DNA of 64,000 nucleotides from Xylaria sp. FL1777 (GCA_022578965.1 MU400508.1:248001-312000); one strand, 5' to 3'. Positions 1-11,974 are shown, numbered from the stretch's first letter. Notes: generated from the letters alone by a model not told the origin. Numbers and translations: made by a program.

Positions 1-2
1 GT

Positions 3-155
3 CTCAAACTCGCATTTGGTTATCCAAACCTCGATCTAGACCAGGAAGAGCTTCGACAGCAGATATACGGCAACATTATAACGCCTATTGAAGAGAGTTG
101 CGAGAGTTCCAAGACTTTGACAATAGCGAAGGATGGATTGGACTTTACGTACTGA
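3..155 (+). CDS. C-terminal end of an unidentified protein (5' end outside window)
   Basis: An open frame enters from the left edge in phase with position 3 and ends at a TGA at 153-155. It gives about 50 residues of protein-like composition ending in GLDFTY. There is no start codon and not enough sequence to name a family. It converges on the NAD+ synthetase gene, whose stop lies about 130 bp away. It could also be the last exon of a spliced gene. I infer coding only from the open frame and composition. Confidence 0.4.
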   Translation, partial: LKLAFGYPNLDLDQEELRQQIYGNIITPIEESCESSKTLTIAKDGLDFTY

Positions 156-285
156 GTAAAAACTCATCTTGAATTAATCTATTAAAATAAACCCAAGTAT
201 AAATACATAAAATTCTAGCTAAGTACTATAAACGCTGCAGCTGAATGAGTGCTGGCATGGCTTACCAGGTGTAATAGAAGTCTAT

Positions 286-3061
286 TCAGGTCTTTTTGCT
301 AGCCTTCTTCTCCAGGGCCTCGACCCGTTCGTCTATCTTCTTAAATGACCAGCTCTCGAAAGAAGGTGGGTAAACGAATGGGCGGAGGTCAAACCGATGG
401 TCATCAGGGCTATAGGACTCGCCTGCGTCATGTCAGTTAAGAGGAGTTGGTGATTTAAGCAAGGTGTCTTACTGTGGTACGCCGGAGTTGCGACTGTCTG
501 CTTGTGTCTGTTGATCGCGTAAAAGTGGAAGAACCTCTTCACCTATTTCACAGCGTTAGCAGGCTGACGATGTCAAAAAGATTGACAGCTTACCTTATCT
601 GCAATCTCACGCGGTGTACGCTCATCATTCCATTCACTCAGTAGGCGGATGAAACAACCGTAAGGGCCGAGCTTGTTGACCTTTCGAAGAACACCAAATC
701 TAGACAGCTCTTTATACGTGAAGCCCATATCCGCCTCATCCGATTGAACCTGTATAAGCGTGAGTTTCTAATCCGATGAGTACCTGTGCCGGAGAACTAA
801 CGTAGTCTGACGTGATAGGCTCGAGCTCAGCTGTAGGGATAGCGTGGATGAAGCCCTCAAGAACGGGCATGTTGAAGTTCTCAACGGACCAAGTGATGAA
901 TCTTACGAGGTCGACCTTACTGATCGAGCCGATAGGGTTGATGTCGGCGGAAGAACCTGAAGTAGTCAGCTTGATCCAAAATTACCACCGACAAGCTCTA
1001 TCATATAGAAGCGGGAGAATCTAAGCATGTGAAAACATACAGTCATACTTCGTTAGATCTAGGTAGGACGTCAGCGTGATATTCAACAAATTAGAGGGTC
1101 TTACTCACATCCGCGCAGGCATTCGTCCACATTTGAACTTCCAAGGACTAGCAATGAGCCGCCGCTTGGCCGTTCTCTGACCTCGCACAGTTGTTGGGCG
1201 AAGTAGTAGGTGAGTACCTGTCATTCCGTACTGTAAGCAAGGTGCGCAAACGAGGGCTACTCAGCCGCATACGGCGGAAAGCGCACCATTCGTGATCTAG
1301 CTTGGATGTTTTGCAGAGCCAGATTCTGTGTGTTTGATCCCCCATAAACTATTAGACCATAGTAGTTAACAGACCAACTCAGGCGTTAAACCTTGCTGTC
1401 GTCGAACGACACAAACGACTACACTGACCTCTGAACTTCGGAGTGAATCCGGTGGCCTGGGTAAGAATGTCCTTTGCTGAGTGGAACATGGTATCAATGT
1501 TCACATCTGTGTGGTACGCCCCAATGCGTGCGGCCAGATCATGAGCCCGTTGTCGGGTTTCCCGGCTACTCTGGGCTTCCATTCCTAAATATACCGTGTG
1601 TAGAATCTGGTTGCAAAGCGCCTCGGCCGTCTCAGGCAACTCGGTCGAGTATGCAGCGATGCGCTTCATATCAGCAATAACCTGCTGGTTACCTTGCTTC
1701 GCAGCGCTAACAGCTAATCTGCACATAGAGTATACAATCGTTGCAGTAGCGCAACTATCGATGCCACCGCTCAATGCAAGTTGGAAACCTGCTGCCCTAG
1801 ACCTGCGAAGGTAGTCCCATAACCAACAAGCGGGACCAAGGGCGATTTCTTCTTCGGGAAGATGATATCGTGGCGGGCGTGGAAGAGTCGGCGAGCATAG
1901 TAGGTCATCATCGCTGCCACTCAAGGAGAAATCAACCTCGATGCGCTGATATTCTTGAGACTGCACTGCTTGTTGGCCTCGCGAAGGAGAGCATCGGGCA
2001 GCTCTGACTTCCTCAAGGTCTACTGTGGCAACGATGACTTCGACTTCATTTAGCCTGCAAGCAATTAGCCATTCTTTTCTTCGGCTCTCAAAAAACGGTT
2101 AAGCTACATAGCATCTTACGAGAATTGGGATGACTGCCCAACAAGGTCCCCGTTGACAAAGATCATGGCACAGCCATCGTAGTATAGTCTGTCACCATCG
2201 CACTGGAGCCCAAAGTCAGCTCTTGCCTCAGAAAAAAGGGGCAGGAGAACGGGTGGCCTGGATAGTGGGTGTCTTTGGAAGCGAGGGACGTACGCCTAGC
2301 TGATTAGAGTAAAGGTAAACGCCTCCATTCTTGCGAGTAGCTTCCGAGATGAGTGCAATGCGCTGGTCTAACTTGCGAAGAGAGTGGTGGCTGCCGCTGC
2401 TGTTTGTGAAGATCTCGACGCCATTAAGCCCCCTAGAGTTCGGTCAGCCATGTAACTGCAAGTATGGACTGCAATTATAGGCTGGCACTTCGACGTACAT
2501 TTCGATATGGGGGCTGTTTGGCGTAAAGAGCTCCTCGCAAGTCTCGGCAGCTAGGCAGGTATCGATAGTCGAGAGAACGACATCGCCAATGGGGACCTGG
2601 CGACAGCCCTGATGCTCCTGGATTCGAGGCGGGAGAAAGTACTGCTCGACGTATCGTGGTCTCTTCCATGGCGTGAAGAAGCGCATCTCGCGAAAGTTTC
2701 CATCGTTGGCAAGATACAGCTTTGGCCGAAAGCAGATGATCTTGCCGTTGAGAATAATAGCGCGCGCGTTATACCTGCAGTTACGGTGAAGGAGAGGAAG
2801 GCCAATATCGATAATAATGCCGTGCAGAGACTCATCAGTCAGAATGGAGTAGAGCGAGTCCCACGAGTTTTCATAGACCTCATTCTCAAGGAAGTGGTCC
2901 AAACATCCGTATCCTGTAATCTCGAGCTCGGGTCCGACGCGCAGAGTTGCGCCCTCCTTCTTAGCCTCATGGATACTCTGTTTGATCCTCCGGAGATTCC
3001 CTTCAAAGTCCAGAGCCCACTGATTGAGCGCACATGTTGCAACGCGGATGAGATGTACCAT
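286..3061 (-). CDS. QNS1: Glutamine-dependent NAD+ synthetase, 11 exons, 705 aa
   Basis: Final step of NAD biosynthesis: ATP-dependent amidation of nicotinate adenine dinucleotide with glutamine as nitrogen donor. The N-terminal nitrilase-type amidase domain is complete ([11 protein letters not shown] with the catalytic Glu; ETCEELFTP with the nucleophile Cys). The C-terminal synthetase domain has the ATP P-loop [40 protein letters not shown] and the tail [12 protein letters not shown]. Exons read by eye (complement): 286-422, 473-542, 594-749, 802-956, 1041-1058, 1109-1217, 1287-1348, 1429-2054, 2120-2202, 2294-2432, 2499-3061. Their sum is 2118 nt, in frame, close to the 714 aa of the yeast enzyme. 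All junctions are GT-AG. Exon 1041-1058 is only 18 nt. The start at 3061 matches the family N-terminus ([20 protein letters not shown]). In single frames the gene looks broken, but splicing restores every conserved block. Confidence 0.95.
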
Positions 3062-5007
3062 GGCTGCGTGACAAGAACGAGTGAGAGAAGAGCAGAGGTG
3101 GAAGAGATAACGTCAGGTTTAACTGTACGTAGTAGATATTATTTTTTTAAGTGTAGTTGCACGAAGCTTCCTTGAGGTTTAATTACGTGTTTTCTAATGA
3201 GCTTAGTTACCGTATCTTACACCTGCTCATGTACTGTAAAGCTCCGAGAGGTTCTTTTTCCCGTGAGATTACGTGCATTGAGGGGCAGCGCGGGGCTATT
3301 CAAGTGGGGTTGTAGTACCTACTATAGCGGATAGTGACAGAAAATAACCAACAAACTCTTTGAGCATTTCAGGTCATTTTTAACAACTTAGACGCAGACT
3401 TACCTGAAGCCTGATAAAGCGCTTCTTACTACCTCGGTAGGTAGTTCATAACCCGCCGAAATAGCTATGCACCTGTAAGTAAGTGAGTACCTGGACCTAA
3501 CATCTGTCAGGATGGCCTGCTAGCTGGCTGCCAACTGGTGTTGGCTGTTACCATTCTAACACGTGATTTAGCCTTTTTCTTTAGCTAAGAGCATTTTGTG
3601 CCAGCTTCTTAGCAGATAAAAGTCAACAACTTCTTTAAAACATCATGACCTCTTAGTAATAATTATAAGTCGTTGATCCTCTCGATGAATAATTTCGCCT
3701 TAACATGTTAGCTTTCATGCAGCTGAAAGATGTAAGAATTGACTTAACCCAATTTAGACAGAAGTAGAAGAATCCGGAGACGATGAAGAGCTTCAAAAAA
3801 AGGACCAAGGTCTGGGTGGTTCTATAGAGCAGCTACTTGTGAGGACTCTTATGGACATCATCAAAGAGATCGGTCATACAAGTCCGGCTATTATGGGTTT
3901 GATGCCACAGATATCGATGAAACACGACTAATTGAGGCAGAAAAGTATGAGGCACCGTGCCGTGCGCCATTCTGGGCCAGTCTAGCCGGTTGGACGCATA
4001 ACTTCAAACTGACTTCTTATAGAGTGATAGGCCCAACCTTAAAGAAATTTAGAGCCTCCTATCCAGTCCCAATTAAGAAATATTCTCAGTCAACTGGTCT
4101 CTGGTGTTTCGAAGTCCAGACAGCATCCCAAAGAGGGAAAGCAAGATCGGCCAGACCTAGCTAGACCAAGCAGACTTCTCTAGCCGACCATTAAGGTATC
4201 AGCCACGAGAGATACTTTAGGATAGTAACAGCCATTTCGCATCGCACGCCCATAGTAGAAGAACTTCTTAATTTATCATACGGCAAGAAGATTACTACTC
4301 TGATAACGTGCGATGTCGTCTTACCTAGATTACATATCGAACTTGACACACGCGCTTCAAGCTTAAACACATTCTGCGTTCGCATAGAGATACTTCTAGA
4401 GAAGCTGTGCCCTCAATGACACGCTTCTTGGGCTTTGTGGGACAGCTGAGGATTAGAGAGGGCCCCCGACTAGACTATGTCATGCTAGATGCTAGCAGAG
4501 ATTCGGTCGATCCCGCGTTCTAAATGGTGAATGCTTGTCTCGCCGTCTTCACCCCTATTCGAACAGGCTTCGGCGTCATAAGCAAACTCATGGGCCTAGC
4601 CTCCTTGGAAGACACTGAGAGCGAGAAGCAGAAAGTTCTAATACGAAATCGGGCGAGTACGAACAGAGAAAACCGTCAATCGATGACTTGACAGTTTGAC
4701 AGTGCAGTTCACGGTCGCGCAGCACGGTCGTACGCCAATTCTCATGGGATCTTTCGGGGCGCCTTGCTGTAAAACGAGGCTACTTCCTTACCATCAGCCC
4801 TAGGAAGTGAGCGTACGCATCCATGTGAAGTCACTTAGTGGCGAGTTGGAAGGTATAGTTGAGCACCATATCTTGAAGTGTATACTAGAAACTAAAACGA
4901 ACGAATTTCTGTGTTTCAAGATAGGGGAATAACATCACTACTGCCTCGCCCTCATCATCCTACTGCATTCTGAATTTCCAATGCCTTTCGAGATTATACG
5001 CAATCTC
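3062..5007. other. Intergenic; one start-less open stretch
   Basis: I see no convincing gene. On the plus strand a 125-codon frame without any Met is open from 3787 to the TAG at 4162-4164; it encodes a YYGFDATDIDETRLIEAEKY-like segment. It may be a gene relic or chance. The flanking DNA has short AT-rich tracts and no recognisable transposase. Confidence 0.4.
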
Positions 5008-5535
5008 CTAGACGCATCTGACCGAGCTTGCGCGGTCGTTCCAACCAACGCTGGTCAGGTCCGGGATCCCGGGGTTCGTGAAGGTGAAAGAGGAACCTCC
5101 GCAACTCGTGTCACTAGATTAATTGGGAATCAATATTGAGTTATTCGTCCTGAAGAGAAAATAGAATTCGAGTCCTTCCTGAGTTTTGACTTACTCGTAA
5201 ATAGTGCAGGTAGTGCCAACATCGGGGCCGATAGATGAGATGGAGTTGTCGTAACCATTGATGAAGTAGTCTTTTTAATATGCAATGTTAGCTGGGATAA
5301 CAACAGTAGTCGTTAAGGTGCTTCTGAGAGTTTACATACAGCATACGCCAGTGTCGACAGCCTCGTTGGAGCATGGAGCTACCCAAGGTGCATTCTGGCA
5401 GATATAGACATGGGTTATTGCCGAGGCGTGGACTTCTCCATCATCCACGGGAGCCGTTGCCTCGTTGGCACGAGGGAGAGCGGCCGCATTTGCCACGGAG
5501 GCAACCAAGCTAATAAGTGCAAGTGTAGCGCGCAT
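5008..5535 (-). CDS. Small secreted cysteine-containing protein, 3 exons, 125 aa
   Basis: Exons (complement) are 5008-5113, 5195-5270 and 5340-5535; junctions are GT-AG and the total is 378 nt. The product starts with a classic signal peptide (MRATLALISLVASVANAAA), probably cleaved after the Ala-rich end. The mature part of about 105 residues has paired cysteines and a C-terminal half of the pattern GYDNSISSIG...TTCTIYDDTSCGG...PGIPDLTSVGWNDRASSVRC. That pattern resembles small secreted fungal proteins with a beta/gamma-crystallin-like fold, but the fold assignment is a guess. No catalytic motif is visible. Such proteins occur as apoplastic or antimicrobial factors; the role here is unknown. 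It stands alone in a gene-poor region. Without splicing the first exon would appear to end at CCM. Confidence 0.8.
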
Positions 5536-6284
5536 TTTGAGGGTTGAAGCTTCGAGAAATTTTGGGACGAAAGAGAATGTGGTGAAGACCAGTTACTCTT
5601 TCTTGTCGAAGGGGTTCCTAGTGATATTTATAAGAGTTTGTGATGAAAGGCACCCTTCCTCTTCCACATATTACGAGAGCCTCATACCACAACTACATCC
5701 TCGACTCTCTCAAAAAGTCGGAGCCAAGATGTCTAGACCGTTCGAGTCGAATGATGGGTCAGCCGTCACTGAACAGTACTTCAGCAGTATACCGCCACTC
5801 TACCAGAAGTAGACCTCTAAGTTGGGCTATCCGACTGCCTGCAGCTGCTTTGCTTACGGTTGAAACCGTAACAACTACATCACGAGATCGAACAATTCTT
5901 AGGCCGAGTGCCAAAACTCATCGGAACAAGCCGTCTCTGGATATGACCAGATGTCCTAGTGTTTACATGATCTTACTCATAGACGTATAACCCATGGTTA
6001 TTGCGAAGCTTTAGTTTCGCGTATGGTTCGATCTAACGAGTACCTCATACTCTGCATATGGTTGATGTAGCGTATAAAACTTACTTACTTTTAGAACTAA
6101 TCACCCCATTGCTGATTCCCAGCACGGAGTGAAGTCAGCTTAGGTCAGCAGATTATTACTAGATAATCTATATTACAACAGCAGATTTATCTAAAATATT
6201 CAGTTCTATAGAAGCCAGATAGATTCCAATTCCAAGAGGTTAACGGTTTTATGAAGACGGTTTTTTTTCAGATGAGCACAACAT

Positions 6285-6415
6285 ATGTTGCATAAATGCT
6301 GTGTAACATACAAGGAATTCCTATTTCACCTATGAAAGCCATTTTAGTCTACCACCTGAGGTGACAATATCTCACTGTTGTATCACATAACCATTGTATG
6401 TCTTCCATGCAACAT
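6285..6415. repeat. Candidate MITE-like inverted-repeat element, about 131 bp
   Basis: The segment begins ATGTTGCAT and ends ATGCAACAT, a perfect 9-bp terminal inverted repeat. Within each arm the word ACATACAA(T)GG recurs in the matching orientation, although the spacing from the ends differs (12 versus 5 nt). The inside is AT-rich and non-coding. A clear target-site duplication could not be assigned, so this may be only an imperfect palindrome. Confidence 0.3.
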
Positions 6416-6441
6416 GAATTTCGCGTAGAAGTGGATATATA

Positions 6442-6468
6442 CCGTTGTTGCACTGATCACAACAACGG
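6442..6468. repeat. Perfect 9-bp hairpin
   Basis: CCGTTGTTG at 6442-6450 is the exact reverse complement of CAACAACGG at 6460-6468, with a 9-nt loop. It lies in gene-free DNA just right of the candidate inverted-repeat element. There is no T-tract, so it does not look like a terminator. Function unknown. Confidence 0.6.
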
Positions 6469-9090
6469 CGTCGTTTTGCGTGACAATGAAGCATATTAAT
6501 TATGTCAGGCCGAATGCAAAAGAACGAAACGAGCTATTAGATTTAAAGAGCAATAGCATATGGTATCAAGGATTTATAACATGTGACGGCTTCTAAGTGC
6601 TTAGAGTCGTCTATCTACCTTTTACTTGTAGGTCGTATTCGCAGTAGGCTGAACGCATCCATGTTCCACATTATATACCTCGGGGCAGGTTCCGATTGGG
6701 GGTATTATGGATTAGCTAGTTCTGATCTCCCAAGAACATATTCTATCTAGTATACCAACATCGCCATTATCATCCGGTTGCTCTACATACCTTCCCGCCT
6801 TATAGGTCTCTCGTTTTCGAACTAATGACTCTAATTACTCGTTGGTAATAGCTTTTCTTCACCTACAGTTTGTCCGCACATGGCTTGCTTAGGCAGCCAG
6901 TTATGTTAACTAGGAGCATCATCTCACTTTGGCTTTGTGCTTGATATTACATCGTTGATGACCAGAGTTATATTTTTCTATTAAACGTCTTTAAACTGTT
7001 ATTACGCAAGATTTTAACTCGATCTAAAAGCGGGCAGGGGTAGTTATGATAGCAATCGGTACAGTTCTTACCTGCATGTATATAAGTGGCAATTTGTGCG
7101 GCCTCTTCTCTGATACTCTATATACGAGTTCTTGGCAGTTAGCACGGAGCTGCTACTGTAACATTCGAGCATATTAAGAGAGAACCGTGATACGAAAGTA
7201 TAGTCCGTTTTGAAGATTCTCGAAATCAACTGCTGGTCCAATAACAGGTATTTACATGCATGTTTCATTCTAGAAAGATGTGGAAAGTCAGAAGTCTTTT
7301 AAGCTATTTCAGTTTTTTTTTTTCAGAGCACCTGAGCGAGATAATTTCCTAAGTGAGTGGCTAGTCGTCGGCGGAGCAGAATCTCACTCCAGCAGAGAAG
7401 CCAAGAGGTAAAGGGACGTGGTGGTTGCGTGACCCCTGTTCGCAAAATGTTCCCTTCACTCTGTAGAAGGCGGTCTCATGATACTTAGAGTTACTTTCCT
7501 TAGGTAGTGTAGAGAACGCTTAAGGTGAGGGGTTGTGCAGAGTCTTGAAGGCATCGAGACAAGTAAATATGGCCTCAAGCGTGACGGAGTAGCATCGACT
7601 CAGGTCGAAATGCTTGCTACGACCTCGGCGTATACCCACATGAGGAGAAATGTAATCACTCTACTTTGCTCACGTTTTGCATCTTGGCATTAAAATCTAG
7701 CCATGCCCATTGCTACCTGGGACTTACAAATATGCCCTGGGTAGAGCTGCTATGCCATAGTCTGCATGTTAATCCAAGACTCTGATTCCAATCATTTCTG
7801 AGTACGGGCTCAATAGTATTTCAAGGCTGTGCCACGTGAAAGTCTCCGATGCCGCTTATTATATGGGCTACCATGGACATCATGACTCTAAAGGATATGA
7901 AGGCCATACCCTCAGTGGGCGTACAATTGATCTGCATAGAACATGTGTAGACGCCCCAACCTCGCATGAACCCACGAACATGTTATTCACGCCCGATCCT
8001 GTTTGATCGGGTGACATTTGATCTAGATACTCTCGATCTATTTGTGCTCTGGCGAACATGGTGTTCATGATTCAGGCTACCATCACGCAATAAGTCAGTG
8101 TCTCGGACCTAGCTATTCAGCCCTCACTAGAATGAGACATACAAGGGAAAATAGCCAGCTTCAAATACAAAATTAACTGTATTCTTAATATGCTGAGAGA
8201 TGGATAAGGAGCCTACCGCACTAAATGAAGTCGAGGATTACACCATATAGCCGAATACTTGGTGTAAGAGGACAGATCTACGCCGGGTTTGGCAAGATTG
8301 CAGGCATGTTACCGAAAATTGAGACCCAATCTGCACGGACGTCGATCATAAAATAGAGGTATGTCCTAGACAGGTCTACCTACACTAATGCGCTGCACCA
8401 TCACGACAGGATATACCATGAAGACTCAATGCAGCGGAGAGCACCGTTGCCAGTGTGTTATACACAGCAGATGGCCACCCAGGGGGTAACAGGTGCTTGG
8501 CCGAGGAATTGCGAATAGAAAATGCAGCGACGGAGTATCTGTGCGCGGGGAATGTCACATACTTAGGTAAAATAATAAGACTACATGATGAAATGTGACC
8601 TAAAGGCTGTCGAAGAAAAGAGAGCTGATGCGACTGATTGTTCGTACTAATTTCTATATCGTAACATTGCGGGAACAATGTACGTTCGTATGCAGAACAA
8701 TCGGTATTTTTACTCGAATGTAACAACGATATGCAACAATGCTTGCTCCACAAACATCTCATTCGTTCAACATTTCGTGATGGCCCTAGAACTCAAGTGC
8801 GACTCCAGGGTCCGGGTCTAGATGTTCAATATTAATATGCATCAATAGCCGAAATCCTCCAAGAGGAATGGCTTGAATCCAAATACGAAGTTCACACGCA
8901 CATTTCAGCTTAACCGGCTGTTTTTCAAAAAGGGAAATATCTGCCATGCAACCGAATAGTCTTCGTATAAAACCAGAGAAAGAGTAATTGGGAATACAGG
9001 TAGCCGTAACTTAACATACCGCGTATAAGTCTCATTACATACCTAGGTATATATACCTCATATACAACATCTCTCAGAAATAAAGAAGAC

Positions 9091-9744
9091 ATGAGACTCC
9101 TCCAATTGGGCTTGGTGCTCGCCACCACATTATCACGAACCATCCTAGCATCGACAGACGACCTCCCGCTCCCACCACTTCCACCCTGGTATCCGCTACA
9201 GCCGTGGCAGATCAGCTCAGTGTCGACGTACAACCCTCACGAAAGCCCATACGGCACGAACGCTAGCGGACTCTTTCTGACAATCTCTAACGTGCAGCAA
9301 CTCCCCGCAGTGCCGGCACCGCACGCGTCGGGCGGAGGCTACGTGGTGTTCCAGAAGAGCACGGCGCAGTGCGAGCTGCACTGGAAGGCGGACGCGCTGA
9401 CGCCGTACGGCCACAGCACCAACAGCTGCGTGGCGGACGCCGTCGCCGACGACTACTCTCACGCGCAATGGCAGATGACGCTGCTCGAGCTGCACACGGA
9501 CCTCTCGGCCCCCGGGGACTACTACTTCAGCCTCAACTTCCAGCTGTCGTACAACGGCACGATTTACGCCACGCAGGGGTACAAGCTCATGACGGGCTCC
9601 GCGAGCTTCAGGGCGAGCACGAATTTGCAGGGCCAGTGTGCTGATGATGATGATGGTGGGCTCTGCGAATACCAGCTCAGGAATGATAGCTCGCCTGTTT
9701 TGCTTCAGCCTACTTTGCAGGAGTGCAAGAGCGCTTGCGGATAG
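9091..9744 (+). CDS. Secreted hypothetical protein, 217 aa
   Basis: A single-exon ORF. It starts with a signal peptide (MRLLQLGLVLATTLSRTILA), followed by a Pro-rich linker (DDLPLPPLPPWYPLQPW) and a beta-rich domain with several N-glycosylation sequons (NAS, NGT, NDS) and scattered cysteines. No membrane segment or anchor is seen. The GC content rises sharply within the ORF compared with its flanks, as expected for coding DNA. I do not recognise the family. An extracellular or wall-associated role is inferred only from the signal peptide. The stop is at 9742-9744, followed immediately by a GATA microsatellite. Confidence 0.75.
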   Translation: MRLLQLGLVLATTLSRTILASTDDLPLPPLPPWYPLQPWQISSVSTYNPHESPYGTNASGLFLTISNVQQLPAVPAPHASGGGYVVFQKSTAQCELHWKADALTPYGHSTNSCVADAVADDYSHAQWQMTLLELHTDLSAPGDYYFSLNFQLSYNGTIYATQGYKLMTGSASFRASTNLQGQCADDDDGGLCEYQLRNDSSPVLLQPTLQECKSACG

Positions 9745-9752
9745 ATTCAGTA

Positions 9753-9777
9753 GATGGATAGATAGATAGATAGATAG
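9753..9777. repeat. GATA microsatellite
   Basis: About six tandem GATA units lie directly after the stop codon of the secreted-protein gene. Confidence 0.9.
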
Positions 9778-10770
9778 GTGGTCGGGGGGAATAGAACTCC
9801 GGCTTGATTAGATTGGGGCATACTATCAAGGAGAAGAAAAATCAACTTCTCGGCTGCGGATGCATTAACTTGAGACTTTTCGCTGAAGAAGAAGATACCC
9901 TCGTGACGATTGATCTGCGCAATGACATGCACCTCTCTTAACTAGGAACATCGCTTGACGGCAGTCTGTAGTGCCGTCCCTCTCCGCAGCTCTCGTGGAG
10001 ATTCCATAAGCTACTAACCCTAAATATTTTGTGTGTTGCGCTCGCGATTTTCAAGCTCTTTAGGGATAGAGATATATATTCTCTCCGGAGCCCAATAGTG
10101 CGATAATTTGAATATCGGAGCGAGGCGATCGCTTCTGCCAATCCCGATACCGATGCCGATGCCGATCTTATTCCTTGACAACTAAGTTACCTAGTGTGTT
10201 CCATAGTATGTCAGTCTTGCTATAAGATCTCTGTGCGGCCTCATTTCATATCTCTTACAGCGATAATATCATAGGAAAAATGCGCAAATCTTAAAATAAC
10301 TATGAAACTACTTACACTAGGCACTTAAGTACCTGATAAGGTCTGTGACGATATGATATGGGATTTATTAGACCGAGTTACTTAGCTCACTCGCCATACA
10401 CTAAGTGGATTACCGGTACGCGTCGGCTGATTCATTACCGAAGACTCATGTGAAAGAGGGTCAATGTCATCATCTAGCTACTGTGTAATAAGACACAAAT
10501 GGATACCGCCCCGTCACTAACACGATAATGTACGGTGGATCCACGGTAGCACAATCAGTGAGCCGAGGTTGATAAAGATGGATTTCTCTGTCTGCCTAGG
10601 TAGTCTTCTTATCTCTCGTCGAAGGTCGCGCTGTAATATCGTGATTAGGAATTGGCCGCTGCTGAAACATCTCAGTCTTGATCCGATCCTAATATTTTCA
10701 CGAGACTCATCCCCATCCTATACCACAGCCGGCAGCCCTCAACTCAGACGACGAGAAAGAAGCACCACCA
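9778..10770. other. Intergenic region upstream of the peroxidase gene
   Basis: No supportable gene. Open frames here are short or are shadows of the downstream peroxidase. It includes a GC-neutral promoter-like stretch and pyrimidine-rich DNA just before 10771. Confidence 0.5.
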
Positions 10771-11754
10771 ATGGCGCCGTCCCCGACAGCCAGCGATGCC
10801 GGCGTAGTGCCGCCTCAGCCGTCGTCGTCGCAACTCGGCGCCGTCCGCGCCTCGATCCGCGACCTCCTGCACCAACCAGACTACGACGACGGATCGGCGG
10901 GCCCCGTGCTCGTGCGTCTGGCCTGGCACAGCGCAGGGACGTACGACGCGGCGAGCGGGACGGGCGGCTCCAACGGGGCAGGGATGCGGTACGAAGCCGA
11001 GGGCGGCGACCCAGCGAACGCAGGGCTACAGCACGCGCGCACCTTCCTAGAGCCCGTCAAGTCGGCGCATCCGTGGATCACGTACGCAGACCTGTGGACG
11101 CTGGCCGCGACCGTGGCGATCGAGGCGATGGGCGGGCCGCAGATCCCCTGGAAGGGCGGGCGCACGGACTTCGACGCGACAGAGGCGCACCAGGCGCGGA
11201 TCCCGCCGCGCGGCAGGCTGCCCGACGGCGCGCAGGGCGCCGATCACCTTCGTGCCGTCTTCGGGCGCATGGGTTTTGACGACAGGGAGATCGTGGCGCT
11301 TAGCGGTGGGCACAGCCTCGGGCGGTGCCACGTCGACCGCTCGGGGTTCGAGGGCAAGTGGGTGAACAACCCGACGCGCTTCTCGAACCAGTACTTCCGC
11401 GTGCTGCTCGCCAACGAGAAGGCGTGGAAGCCCAAGACGCTCGCGAACGGCGTCGCGCAGTTCGTGTACGTCGAGGAGGCCGTGGCGGATGACGATGGGG
11501 AGGAGGCTGTGGAAGGGCTGATGATGTTACCCACGGATATGAGCCTTCTGTCCGACCCCGCGTTCCGCGCTTGGGTTGAAACGTACGCCGCCGACAAGGA
11601 TCGCTTTTTTGTGGATTTCGCGGCCGTCTTCGCGAAGCTTTTGGAATTGGGTATTCGACGGGATGCTGAGGGGAACGTCGTTAACGAGGCGAATGTACAG
11701 AGCGGATACCGCAGTGCGCCTAAGAAAAGCGATGAGCCTCGAGCCAAGTTATAA
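10771..11754 (+). CDS. Class I haem peroxidase, cytochrome c peroxidase-like, 327 aa
   Basis: Reduces H2O2 with a haem centre; the classical donor is cytochrome c. All core residues of the family are readable: distal Arg49-Trp52-His53 in [12 protein letters not shown], proximal His181 in [11 protein letters not shown], the radical-site Trp197 in GFEGKW, and the proximal Asp282 in FFVDFAAVF. The motif [13 protein letters not shown] is also typical. The length fits CCP without its mitochondrial leader. The N-terminus ([13 protein letters not shown]) is Pro/Ser-rich and does not look like an import peptide, so a cytosolic CCP-like peroxidase is more likely than the mitochondrial one. Single exon, GC-rich. 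It converges on nse2 (220 bp between stops). APX versus CCP substrate preference cannot be decided from sequence alone. Confidence 0.9.
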   Translation: MAPSPTASDAGVVPPQPSSSQLGAVRASIRDLLHQPDYDDGSAGPVLVRLAWHSAGTYDAASGTGGSNGAGMRYEAEGGDPANAGLQHARTFLEPVKSAHPWITYADLWTLAATVAIEAMGGPQIPWKGGRTDFDATEAHQARIPPRGRLPDGAQGADHLRAVFGRMGFDDREIVALSGGHSLGRCHVDRSGFEGKWVNNPTRFSNQYFRVLLANEKAWKPKTLANGVAQFVYVEEAVADDDGEEAVEGLMMLPTDMSLLSDPAFRAWVETYAADKDRFFVDFAAVFAKLLELGIRRDAEGNVVNEANVQSGYRSAPKKSDEPRAKL

Positions 11755-11974
11755 ACGGATCTACGGATCTGGGTTGAAGATTTAGACATACCTTCACTGG
11801 TGCTGGGAAATTAGATATGGTAGATGGCAGGATGGCAGACTTAGACGTTCATCACTATAGACTTGTATAGAGTATAGACAAGACAAAATTATTATAGCCG
11901 GATAGCAATAGAGCAATGAACCCTGGTTTAGCAATGCTTGTCGTCAAAAGTCGCCATCGCTTTGATACTAACAT

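Larger units (their letters stand above)
5536..9090. other. Large gene-poor region with palindromes
   Basis: 3.5 kb without a supportable gene. Open frames here (for example 7068-7268, 7880-8068 and 8385-8762, minus) are short and have no recognisable domain. It holds a candidate small inverted-repeat element (6285-6415) and a perfect hairpin (6442-6468), described separately, plus a TACCTAGGTA palindrome at 9040-9049 just upstream of the next gene. Confidence 0.5.

Noticed and set aside
286..3061. NAD+ synthetase first looked like a frameshifted pseudogene with many stops
   Set aside because: Every break coincides with GT-AG sites, and splicing restores all conserved blocks in a 705-aa frame.
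10569..11279. Arg-rich 236-codon ORF overlapping the peroxidase gene
   Set aside because: GC-rich out-of-frame shadow; the peroxidase frame contains all haem-peroxidase residues.
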